From an uncultured Bacteroidales bacterium (GTDB lineage Bacteria > Bacteroidota > Bacteroidia > Bacteroidales > Paludibacteraceae), in the NCBI GenBank assembly GCA_946405045.1, contig CAMJFV010000049.1, positions 1 through 10,493 on the forward strand: 10,493 bases of DNA, read 5' to 3'. A model generated the notes under the pieces. The model was not told the origin of the DNA, searched no databases, and saw only the letters and a program-made list of their open reading frames with translations. Below are positions 1 through 5,255 of the stretch, piece by piece; the first letter of the stretch is position 1, and every line of letters starts with the position of its first letter. Both the position numbers and the translations under genes were made by a program.

Positions 1-1303
1 TCATTCCGTGGAACTTTCCGTTTAGGAAGTATGCAACCGGCATATATGCCTGCAAATCGATGTCCATGCCTTTTGCCAAATTCTGCATGTATCCGTCACG
101 CCAGCGTGGGAACAAGTAACCGTAACCGTTACCACCGTTTCTCAAAGTAAGAGCTTTATATTTTGTGTAGTCTCTGTCTTCGAAGAACTTGTTGTATTGG
201 AATTTGTTTTCTCCAGTACGTTTGTTTGTCTTGATCTTGAAACTCTTCACTCCATGAGATCGTGAGCATCCTCCTTGCAATGCTACTTCAACTTCCTGGC
301 TGTTGACTGACTTTCCGTCAACAAAATATTCGAAATTAGCAGGACGATACCATTCCTGATGATAGTTGGCTACCTTGATCTTGTCAGAAGAACAGATTGT
401 GCGGGCACCATTTGTTCCGACTACGCAACTTCCTAATGAGTCGCTATACAAATCGATGCTGTCTGCCACAATTGAAACAATAGGAAGTGTTGTCTCTCCA
501 CAATGCTCGTAGTATTCTCCCAAATATAGGTAGGATGCTGTGGCTACGTCGCTCCAAAGAACACCCTCCTTGAATGCTTTTGCTCTGATGATGGTGTTGT
601 CGGAAATCTCTATAGGTGCTGTATATTCAATACCTTTTTCCAATGTAGGTATGCTTCCATCCAATGTGTAATAGATTTTTGCTCCTTCTGTCTTACACGA
701 TAATTCAACTGTCGCTGTGTTGCCGGCTCCGATTAGTCCAGACGGAGTGCCTCCAAACTCAGGTTTTGCCACTCTTTCCGAAATCTTGTATGCGGCTCCG
801 TTTTTAGCTCCTGGAGTCGGTTCCATAAATCCCTCTTTTGAATAAGAGACGTGAGTGTATTGCGCTGGATAAGAAATGGATATGGTGTCTCCTTTGCCTG
901 TAGCAAAAATTAGTTCACCTGCATCGGAAGTTAATTTTTTCTGTACACTTCCTACGTAAAGAGGGTGTACGGCTTTGGCTGTTTCGCTGGATGTCTCTTC
1001 CTTTCCAAAAAACATCACACTGTAGCCTTTGGGCAAAATGTGTGTTTTGGTAAGTTTGAAATACCAGTTCTCTTTGCCCTCCTTTCGGTTTTTTATGAAC
1101 CAACCATTTAGGTCGACTGGTTCGCCATCGTTGTAGAATTCAACATAACCGTTGTAGTCAAACTTGTCGCTCACTGTTGTGGCGATATTGCTTGGCATGA
1201 TCTCTGTGATTGTCACGGTTGCTGATGCGGAAACTGCTGTTGTAGCTAATACTGATGATAATAGCGTTTTTAGAATTTGAGTAAACTTGTAAACGTGTTT
1301 CAT
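1..1303 (-). CDS. Secreted LTD / CotH kinase-like protein (3' part missing)
   Basis: The first 434 residues are visible; the C-terminus lies beyond the left edge. Residues 1-28 form a signal peptide (basic start, hydrophobic core, ending VSASA). Residues 29-170 match a lamin-tail domain: a VTITEIMPSN opening strand, YVEFYNDG, DLNGWFI, and the usual closing motif EPTPGAKN. Residues 180-260 look like a chitobiase/hexosaminidase C-terminal-type β domain (IYYTLDGSIPT, then IIRAKAFKEG). From 270 on it matches the CotH family: LPIVSIVAD, a GGCSRSHGVKSFKI stretch, ALTLRNGGNG, WRDGYMQNLA and YFLNGKFHGM. CotH-family proteins are atypical kinases, shown in Bacillus to phosphorylate spore-coat proteins; in Bacteroidota such exported multidomain forms are common but their substrates are unknown. 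A T9SS sorting domain could follow off-window. The start at 1303 is chosen because it begins the signal peptide and sits just downstream of a promoter box. Domain calls are from motif recognition; kinase activity is inferred. Confidence 0.87.
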   Translation of the reverse strand, partial: MKHVYKFTQILKTLLSSVLATTAVSASATVTITEIMPSNIATTVSDKFDYNGYVEFYNDGEPVDLNGWFIKNRKEGKENWYFKLTKTHILPKGYSVMFFGKEETSSETAKAVHPLYVGSVQKKLTSDAGELIFATGKGDTISISYPAQYTHVSYSKEGFMEPTPGAKNGAAYKISERVAKPEFGGTPSGLIGAGNTATVELSCKTEGAKIYYTLDGSIPTLEKGIEYTAPIEISDNTIIRAKAFKEGVLWSDVATASYLYLGEYYEHCGETTLPIVSIVADSIDLYSDSLGSCVVGTNGARTICSSDKIKVANYHQEWYRPANFEYFVDGKSVNSQEVEVALQGGCSRSHGVKSFKIKTNKRTGENKFQYNKFFEDRDYTKYKALTLRNGGNGYGYLFPRWRDGYMQNLAKGMDIDLQAYMPVAYFLNGKFHGM

Positions 1304-1332
1304 GTCTTTTGATTTGGTTATCAACGTTACGG

Positions 1333-1362
1333 CAAAAGTAAGAAAAAAAACTAGAGTGCAAG
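1333..1362 (-). promoter_or_regulatory. Bacteroidota-type promoter of the CotH-like gene
   Basis: On the minus strand, TACTTTTG (1340-1333) matches the -7 consensus TAnnTTTG. CTTG (1362-1359) lies 18 bp upstream of it as a partial -33 element. This predicts transcription starting near 1328 and a leader of about 25 nt with no Shine-Dalgarno sequence, as is usual in this phylum. Confidence 0.55.
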
Positions 1363-1490
1363 TTTTTGTCGGTAAAAAAGTGCTGTTTGTCTATAAAAAT
1401 AGGAAATTTAATGAGGTTCAATGAGAAAATGTATAAAAATGTAACATCTAATGGGGGAAAGAGAGGAATCTGTCTAAAATATATCCAGAC

Positions 1491-1539
1491 ATGGACGACC
1501 ACATTTTTCAAATCATGGGCGACCACAAGGGATCGCCCC
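1491..1539. repeat. Palindromic GGGC/GCCC repeat with a direct repeat
   Basis: GGGCGA...TCGCCC (1517-1538) forms a 6-bp perfect stem that can extend with a wobble pair to about 8 bp. Beside it the 13-mer atgg(a/g)cgaccaca occurs twice (1491-1503 and 1515-1527). The palindrome resembles those at 1822-1842 and 1877-1897 in size and in its GGGC/GCCC ends, so these look like members of one short intergenic repeat family. The function is unknown. Confidence 0.5.
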
Positions 1540-1554
1540 TACGGATGTATTTCC

Positions 1555-1575
1555 CAACAATTATGCATTATGAAT
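1555..1575 (-). repeat. Heptad repeat, three units, overlapping a stop codon
   Basis: Read on the minus strand this is ATTCATA-ATGCATA-ATTGTTG. The same order of 7-mers, with two more units, occurs on the plus strand at 3874-3908. The stop codon and last few codons of the DUF3781 gene fall inside this repeat. Confidence 0.6.
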
Positions 1576-1809
1576 TGCATGGGCTGTGATGATTGTGTAG
1601 GAATATGAGTTGACGGTGATGATTTCACCATTGGATTCCGCATACCAGTTTTTCCCTTGCTTGGTGATGACGCAGTTGTCTCGCATAATCACGTCGACGC
1701 AATATTTCACGACATCAGTGTCGTCTGCAAGAGTAAGGTTGCGACGTATACGCTCTTTCCCCATTTCTGTGGTGTGGATGCGGGATATGTTTTCCAATAA
1801 ATCATTCAT
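1561..1809 (-). CDS. DUF3781 family protein
   Basis: This 82-residue protein is recognised as DUF3781, a small family of unknown function found in many Bacteroidota and Firmicutes. The signs are the helical start MNDLLENISRIHTTEMG, the ERIRRNL segment, and the β-hairpin part VITKQGKNWYAES followed by IITVNSYSYTIITAH near residues 48-77. It has no signal peptide and no membrane segment, so it is likely cytosolic. The family usually ends just after the SYTIITAH motif. Here the tail AIHNA is encoded partly by a heptad repeat (1555-1575), which also supplies the stop codon, so the extreme C-terminus seems to have been replaced by repeat sequence. The start at 1809 is the first ATG of two close ones and fits the family N-terminus. 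No TAnnTTTG promoter is seen directly upstream. A palindrome lies about 13 nt before the start, so expression may depend on readthrough from the acyl-CoA ligase gene 93 bp upstream. Confidence 0.82.
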   Translation of the reverse strand: MNDLLENISRIHTTEMGKERIRRNLTLADDTDVVKYCVDVIMRDNCVITKQGKNWYAESNGEIITVNSYSYTIITAHAIHNA

Positions 1810-1821
1810 TGTGGTATGTAG

Positions 1822-1842
1822 GGGCAGGTCTTAGACCTGCCC
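1822..1842. repeat. Palindromic repeat GGGC...GCCC (9-bp stem)
   Basis: GGGCAGGTC-TTA-GACCTGCCC is a perfect 9-bp inverted repeat with a 3-nt loop. It lies within 15 nt of the DUF3781 start codon. No T-run follows on either strand, which argues against a simple intrinsic terminator. It is the best-formed of the three GGGC/GCCC palindromes in the window. Confidence 0.65.
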
Positions 1843-1876
1843 GCATTATAAATTGATAAATATTGAAATAAATATA

Positions 1877-1897
1877 GGGCGGATACAATACCCGCCC
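1877..1897. repeat. Palindromic repeat GGGC...GCCC, possible ligase terminator
   Basis: On the minus strand GGGCGGGTA-TTG-TATCCGCCC forms a 9-bp stem with one G·U pair and a 3-nt loop, the same layout as the 1822-1842 palindrome. It begins 5 nt after the acyl-CoA ligase stop codon and is followed by TATATTTATTT. It may therefore serve as a weak transcript end or 3' stabiliser as well as being a repeat copy. Confidence 0.55.
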
Positions 1898-1902
1898 ATA
1901 CA

Positions 1903-3822
1903 TTATAATTTTGATATTGATTCCAAATTTCTGTCGCTGCAGATATTCTTTCCGTCTGTTGTCATAAGGAAGTCGATTAGATCGGCATATCTCTCGCAAA
2001 CTTTTGGTCGAACCATCTTCATTGTTGAGTTGAGCAGGTGGTTGGCTTCTGTGAATCCTTCACTAAGCACTCCCATTGTGGCTGGCAACCAGCGTTCTGG
2101 ATGCAATCCTGCATATTTGCCGCCTTTACGCATTTGACAGATCTCATTCCAAAGCATCTCTGTTGCGATCTTTTGGTTTTCTGGCTTTGAGAGGTCTCCA
2201 TGACCGTGCTCTTCCAAACGGGCTTTCAACGCTGATGCGTTTGGCACGATAAGCGCGATGGTGTATGGCGACTGGTTATTGTAGAGCATGCATTGGTCGA
2301 TGATTGGCGACAATTCCACAATGCTTTCCTCAATTCCTTCAGGTGAGTATTTCTCTCCGTCGCTTGATATGAGGAGACTTTTGAAGCGTCCGAGCACCTG
2401 CAGGAATCCGTCTGGATCCATGTAGCCCATGTCTCCGGTGTGAAGCCATCCGTCTACGATGGTCTCTTGTGTGGCAGTCTCGTTTTTCCAATAACCTTTC
2501 ATCACATTGCCACCTTTGATGACAATCTCTCCCTTCTCTCCGTTTGGAAGAACTTTTCCGTCGGCATCACATATTGTGATATCCATAAATTTGACTGGAG
2601 TGCCGGAACTTCCGAATTTAGCTCGTCCGCTGACGTTTGAACTGATCACCGGTGAAGCCTCGCTCAATCCGTAGCCCTGGAAAATAGGAATTCCTACTGA
2701 CATGAAGAAGCGTTGTAGCTCAACATCAAGCAATGCTCCTCCTCCGATGAAGTATTGCAGACGTCCGCCGAAGTTCTCACGTATTTTGCTCATCAATATT
2801 TTGTCGCCAAGCCAAACAAGCGGTTTGCGCAAGAAACTCAAGCCTGAGCCTCTGTGGAAATAGTCTTTATTATATGCATATGCGTTCTTGCGGAAGAACT
2901 CGAACATTTTCCATGCGAAATCACCTTTCGCTTTCACTCCCGACTCGATATTCTTTCTGAATGCTTTCGACAATGCCGGCACACTCATCATCAATGTCGG
3001 ACGAACCTCTTTGATTGCCTGAGGGATAAGTTTCAAAGTCTCCATAGGAGTCTTGCCTATGATCTGCGACGCGATTGTCGCTCCATAGTAGATGAAGCAG
3101 TATAGGCATGTGGTGTGGGCGAAACTGTGGTCCCAAGGAAGGATGGTCAAAGTCACGTCGTTAGGAGAAATCTTTACAAGAGAAGCTGACTGGAGAGTGT
3201 TTGACACGTAGTTGCCGTGAGTAAGCATGATGCCCTTAGGATCGGAAGTTGTTCCGCTGGTGTAGCTGATATTCACCATGTCATCCTTGTCGATAGAAGC
3301 GATCAAAGTGTCCAGATGAGTGGCGTTGTCAGAGTTTTTCAGCCATTCCGCACCGTCGTTGACAATATCATCATAAGTGGCGACACCATCGCTGAGAGCC
3401 TCACAATTGTCAAGATGGATCAGAGTGATACCTTCCGGACCGAACCCCACGTCGGCAAGACGCTTAGCTTGTGGAGCGGAAAGGATGAGATAGCGAGCTC
3501 CTGAGTGGGCAAGACGGAATGACACCTCACCTTCCACATTCAGTTTGATGGATAGAGGCACGTTTACGGCACGAGCCATAAGCATTCCCAGCTCACAGAT
3601 CAGCCATTCGCGTCGTCCCTCACTCATAAGAGCGATACGGTCGCCAGGTTTGACGCCCATCTTTATCAGGCCTGCCGCAAAATGACGTGCTTGCTGTTTC
3701 ACTTGGGTGAAAGTCAGACTCTCCCATTTGCCGTTTCTTTTGTCAAGAGTAAGTGTGTTATTGGGAAACAACTTGACGCCTCTGTCAAGAAGATCTATGA
3801 TGTTTTCTAATTTTTCTGCCAT
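1903..3822 (-). CDS. Long-chain acyl-CoA synthetase (AMP-binding, FAA1-type)
   Basis: This 639-residue adenylate-forming enzyme should activate a fatty acid with ATP to an acyl-adenylate and then to acyl-CoA, for lipid synthesis or turnover in the cytosol or at the inner membrane face. Family motifs occur in order: the ATP-binding P-loop YTSGTTSDPKG (residues 187-197), GYGLSEASP (383-391), the ribose-binding Asp in WLHTGD (459-464), the hinge GRFKSLLIS (478-486), and a C-terminal lysine in NSTMKMVRPK (598-607). The length is normal for COG1022 synthetases. An ATG 39 nt upstream (3861) is in frame, but it lies inside the predicted promoter -7 box, so the start at 3822 (MAEKLENIIDLL) is preferred. 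The substrate chain length cannot be read from sequence. DUF3781 follows 93 bp downstream with palindromes between. Confidence 0.92.
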   Translation of the reverse strand: MAEKLENIIDLLDRGVKLFPNNTLTLDKRNGKWESLTFTQVKQQARHFAAGLIKMGVKPGDRIALMSEGRREWLICELGMLMARAVNVPLSIKLNVEGEVSFRLAHSGARYLILSAPQAKRLADVGFGPEGITLIHLDNCEALSDGVATYDDIVNDGAEWLKNSDNATHLDTLIASIDKDDMVNISYTSGTTSDPKGIMLTHGNYVSNTLQSASLVKISPNDVTLTILPWDHSFAHTTCLYCFIYYGATIASQIIGKTPMETLKLIPQAIKEVRPTLMMSVPALSKAFRKNIESGVKAKGDFAWKMFEFFRKNAYAYNKDYFHRGSGLSFLRKPLVWLGDKILMSKIRENFGGRLQYFIGGGALLDVELQRFFMSVGIPIFQGYGLSEASPVISSNVSGRAKFGSSGTPVKFMDITICDADGKVLPNGEKGEIVIKGGNVMKGYWKNETATQETIVDGWLHTGDMGYMDPDGFLQVLGRFKSLLISSDGEKYSPEGIEESIVELSPIIDQCMLYNNQSPYTIALIVPNASALKARLEEHGHGDLSKPENQKIATEMLWNEICQMRKGGKYAGLHPERWLPATMGVLSEGFTEANHLLNSTMKMVRPKVCERYADLIDFLMTTDGKNICSDRNLESISKL

Positions 3823-3858
3823 AAATATCTGATGTGAATAATGAAAATCCTTACGCAT

Positions 3859-3889
3859 CAAATATAAGAATTAATTCATAATTCACAAT
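3859..3889 (-). promoter_or_regulatory. Promoter of the acyl-CoA ligase gene
   Basis: TATATTTG (3866-3859, minus strand) is a full match to the TAnnTTTG -7 consensus. ATTG (3889-3886) sits 19 bp upstream in the -33 position, inside the heptad repeat. Transcription should start near 3854, giving a leader of about 30 nt to the ATG at 3822 and excluding the ATG at 3861. Confidence 0.65.
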
Positions 3890-3908
3890 GCATAATGCAT
3901 AATTGTTG
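3874..3908 (+). repeat. Tandem heptad repeat, five units
   Basis: Five consecutive 7-mers read ATTCATA, ATTCACA, ATGCATA, ATGCATA, ATTGTTG. A three-unit version with the same first and last units lies in the opposite orientation at 1555-1575. The promoter -33 element of the ligase gene falls within this array, so changes in unit number could alter that promoter. AT-rich heptads like these are familiar intergenic sequences in Bacteroidota. Confidence 0.65.
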
Positions 3909-3981
3909 CCGTCGCATTAATGCAATTTTACAAATAAGAAGGCGACCTTTTATGATTTATGTCCGACTTTTTCTTTGGTTT

Positions 3982-4338
3982 TCATGCTTTCATTCGGCTA
4001 AAGTCGATTTCCCATAAGAATTTATCTTTTTGGGAATCATCGGTGATGTCCTCTATGTATTTGATGGCTGTATCGCAACTTCTTTTCAAATGTGAATATG
4101 GATTTTCATTCTCTATTTCGTCGCAGGTCCACCATGCACAGCCTATTTTGAAGTCTTCTCCATCAAGAATCCACAAAGTCAATCCGGTGACAGGAAAAAA
4201 ATCTTCTCTTAGATAATTAATTATTTTGATAGCCTCTTCTTTGGGAAACACGAATGTATCAACATCAGAGCAAAAATATTCTTTTAATGAGTAATATTTG
4301 TTGATGTTTGTCTCTTTGATTGCTTTTTCTATTTCCAT
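3982..4338 (-). CDS. Hypothetical protein, 118 residues
   Basis: I do not recognise this family. The protein is acidic and soluble-looking, with no signal peptide or membrane span. It begins MEIEKAIKETNINKYYSLKEYF. A mixed segment around residues 30-70 includes FPKEEAIKIINYLREDFFP and a β-like GLTLWILDGEDFKIGCAWW, followed by a helical C-terminal half rich in Asp, Glu and Lys that ends WEIDFSRMKA. The ATG at 4338 is used; a TTG two codons earlier is less likely. No clear TAnnTTTG promoter precedes it: a near-match TTATTTTG ends 4 nt before the ATG, too close to drive it unless the transcript is leaderless. The tRNA terminator (4435-4470) lies just upstream, so it is probably not part of the tRNA transcript. 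It is a single small gene between repeats and tRNAs, a common place for acquired or orphan genes. Confidence 0.62.
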   Translation of the reverse strand: MEIEKAIKETNINKYYSLKEYFCSDVDTFVFPKEEAIKIINYLREDFFPVTGLTLWILDGEDFKIGCAWWTCDEIENENPYSHLKRSCDTAIKYIEDITDDSQKDKFLWEIDFSRMKA

Positions 4339-4434
4339 ACTCAAAATAAATAAATCGGCATCTCATTATTTTTGAAAGGGCATTCTAAATCCCGACGCAT
4401 TGCCGCCGTCAAAACAGATTATTTGTTGAATAAC

Positions 4435-4470
4435 AAAAAAGGCTTTCAAAACCGAGGTTTCAAAAGCCTT
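4435..4470 (-). terminator. Intrinsic terminator of the tRNA-Arg pair
   Basis: On the minus strand AAGGCTTT pairs with AAAGCCTT (8 bp). Inside this, AAACC pairs with GGTTT across a symmetrical TG/TG internal loop, and the hairpin runs directly into a T-tract. It starts 3 nt after the encoded CCA of the downstream tRNA, which fits termination of the two-tRNA transcript. Confidence 0.85.
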
Positions 4471-4473
4471 GAG

Positions 4474-4550
4474 TGGTGACCCGTATAGGATTCAAACCTA
4501 TAACCTTTTGATCCGTAGTCAAATACTCTATTCAGTTGAGCTAACGGGCC
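4474..4550 (-). tRNA. tRNA-Arg (anticodon ACG), CCA encoded
   Basis: The gene folds fully: acceptor GGCCCGT/ACGGGTC (one G·U at 2-71), D-stem GCTC/GAGT, anticodon stem TTTGA/TCAAA with loop CTACGGA (anticodon ACG, read as ICG for CGU/CGC/CGA), and T-stem ATAGG/CCTAT. The discriminator is A, and CCA is encoded (4474-4476). The T-loop is TTTGAAT, so position 56 is U instead of the near-universal C, and position 19 in the D-loop is A instead of G. The A15-U48 and G18-U55 contacts are kept. It is the promoter-distal copy, 14 bp after its near-twin at 4565-4638. Confidence 0.95.
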
Positions 4551-4564
4551 ATACCGTTTTTTTG

Positions 4565-4638
4565 TGACCCATACAGGATTCAAACCTGTAACCTTTTGAT
4601 CCGTAGTCAAATACTCTATTCAGTTGAGCTAATGGGCC
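4565..4638 (-). tRNA. tRNA-Arg (anticodon ACG), second copy, no encoded CCA
   Basis: This copy differs from the one at 4474-4550 at only four positions, which form two compensated pairs: G6-C67 becomes A6-U67 in the acceptor, and U50-A64 becomes C50-G64 in the T-stem. The anticodon is again ACG, and the A19/U56 variation is shared. After the discriminator A the sequence is CAA, so the CCA end must be added by nucleotidyltransferase. It is the promoter-proximal copy. Confidence 0.95.
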
Positions 4639-4669
4639 AGTCACAACCACTTTTTTGTGAATTGCGGTG

Positions 4670-4700
4670 CAAAGGTATGGAAAAAATTAGTAAAACAAAA
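4670..4700 (-). promoter_or_regulatory. Promoter of the tRNA-Arg pair
   Basis: TACCTTTG (4677-4670, minus strand) matches the TAnnTTTG -7 box. TTTTG (4700-4696) lies 18 bp upstream as the -33 element. Transcription would start near 4665, about 27 nt before the first tRNA. Confidence 0.72.
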
Positions 4701-4735
4701 TAAAAAACGAGATTTTTTATGTTGGGCAACAAAAT

Positions 4736-4769
4736 TTTGTGCGATTCCTTCATTATTTTCCTATTTTTG
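4736..4769 (+). promoter_or_regulatory. Promoter of the small secreted protein gene
   Basis: TATTTTTG (4762-4769) matches the -7 box, with TTTG (4736-4739) 22 bp upstream. The predicted transcription start near 4774-4775 makes the ATG at 4774 nearly leaderless and gives the ATG at 4786 a leader of about 11 nt. This promoter is divergent from that of the tRNA pair and lies about 60 bp from it. Confidence 0.55.
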
Positions 4770-4785
4770 TCGCATGATTGAAAAA

Positions 4786-5211
4786 ATGAGACATATTTTA
4801 TTTTTTATATTGTTTTTGTGCGCGACGTTGAATTTGTCTGCACAGTCTAATATCTCCGAGTATTCTCTCCGTGAAGTTTACAAAAAAGGGGATGCCACTC
4901 TCATTCGTGCGACGAAAGAGAATGAGGAGAAATATGTGATAAAGATACAGCAGAGTAAAGTGAAGGCTATGTATGTGGCTCTTGGCACTAAGGGGGACGC
5001 GGTGATCACTCTGCAGAACTTTATTGACAGACCGAAAGAGTACAGAATGCTGTATAAATTGGAAAATCCGTCCAATAATGCGGCTGGATATTTTCTCAAG
5101 CACTCCAATGCTTCCACGCTCGTCAGATTCTATGAAGGGCTGGATCTCAATAATTACGGTGTGATTTCATTGAGACATTTGAAGAAAATCGTGGATTTTT
5201 TGAAGGAATAA
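4786..5211 (+). CDS. Small secreted protein of unknown function
   Basis: The 141-residue product begins with a clear signal peptide (MRHILFFILFLCATLNLSAQ), with cleavage likely after residue 20, leaving a mature protein of about 120 residues. I do not recognise the family. The mature part starts SNISEYSLREVYKKGDATL and alternates short β-like and charged segments (KYVIKIQQSKVKAMYVALG, DAVITLQNF). It ends in a helix LRHLKKIVDFLKE. There is no lipobox cysteine at the cleavage site and no C-terminal sorting domain, so it is probably periplasmic. The reading frame stays open back to a GTG at 4657, but that region holds the promoter, so a start at 4786 or the in-frame ATG at 4774 is preferred; 4786 best matches signal-peptide shape. 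It is the only plus-strand protein gene here and converges on the acyltransferase gene. Confidence 0.75.
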   Translation: MRHILFFILFLCATLNLSAQSNISEYSLREVYKKGDATLIRATKENEEKYVIKIQQSKVKAMYVALGTKGDAVITLQNFIDRPKEYRMLYKLENPSNNAAGYFLKHSNASTLVRFYEGLDLNNYGVISLRHLKKIVDFLKE

Positions 5212-5220
5212 TGTCCCAAA

Positions 5221-5251
5221 CTGACGTCTGAGATTCGTCAGCCTTGTTTTC
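5221..5251. terminator. Weak stem-loop between convergent genes
   Basis: CTGACG (5221-5226) pairs with CGTCAG (5236-5241) around a 9-nt loop, and CCTTGTTTT follows on the plus strand. It lies in the 44-bp gap between two converging genes and could end the plus-strand transcript. The 6-bp stem makes this a modest candidate. Confidence 0.4.
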
Positions 5252-5255
5252 CCGG

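Noticed and set aside
1158..1526. Minus-strand frame of 122 codons across the CotH gene start
   Set aside because: It overlaps the signal-peptide region of the CotH-like gene in another frame and spans its promoter; the sequence is low-complexity and lacks family features.
1366..1834. Plus-strand open frames of 80 and 74 codons in and around the DUF3781 gene
   Set aside because: They run antisense to DUF3781 or through repeats, with no promoter and no protein-like composition.
1802..1999. Minus-strand open frame ending in the peptide RAGLRPAPTYHNE
   Set aside because: It overlaps the ligase 3' end and reads through both GGGC/GCCC palindromes; the peptide is the translation of the repeat, not a gene.
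2854..3504. Plus-strand open frames opposite the acyl-CoA ligase
   Set aside because: They are antisense to a strongly supported gene with conserved motifs and show no features of their own.
3914..3923. Perfect palindrome GCATTAATGC
   Set aside because: A 10-bp palindrome in AT-rich intergenic DNA is not distinctive, and it has no T-run or placement suggesting a function.
4657..4785. N-terminal extension of the small secreted protein to a GTG at 4657
   Set aside because: It would bury the signal peptide and run over the tRNA and gene promoters at 4670-4769.
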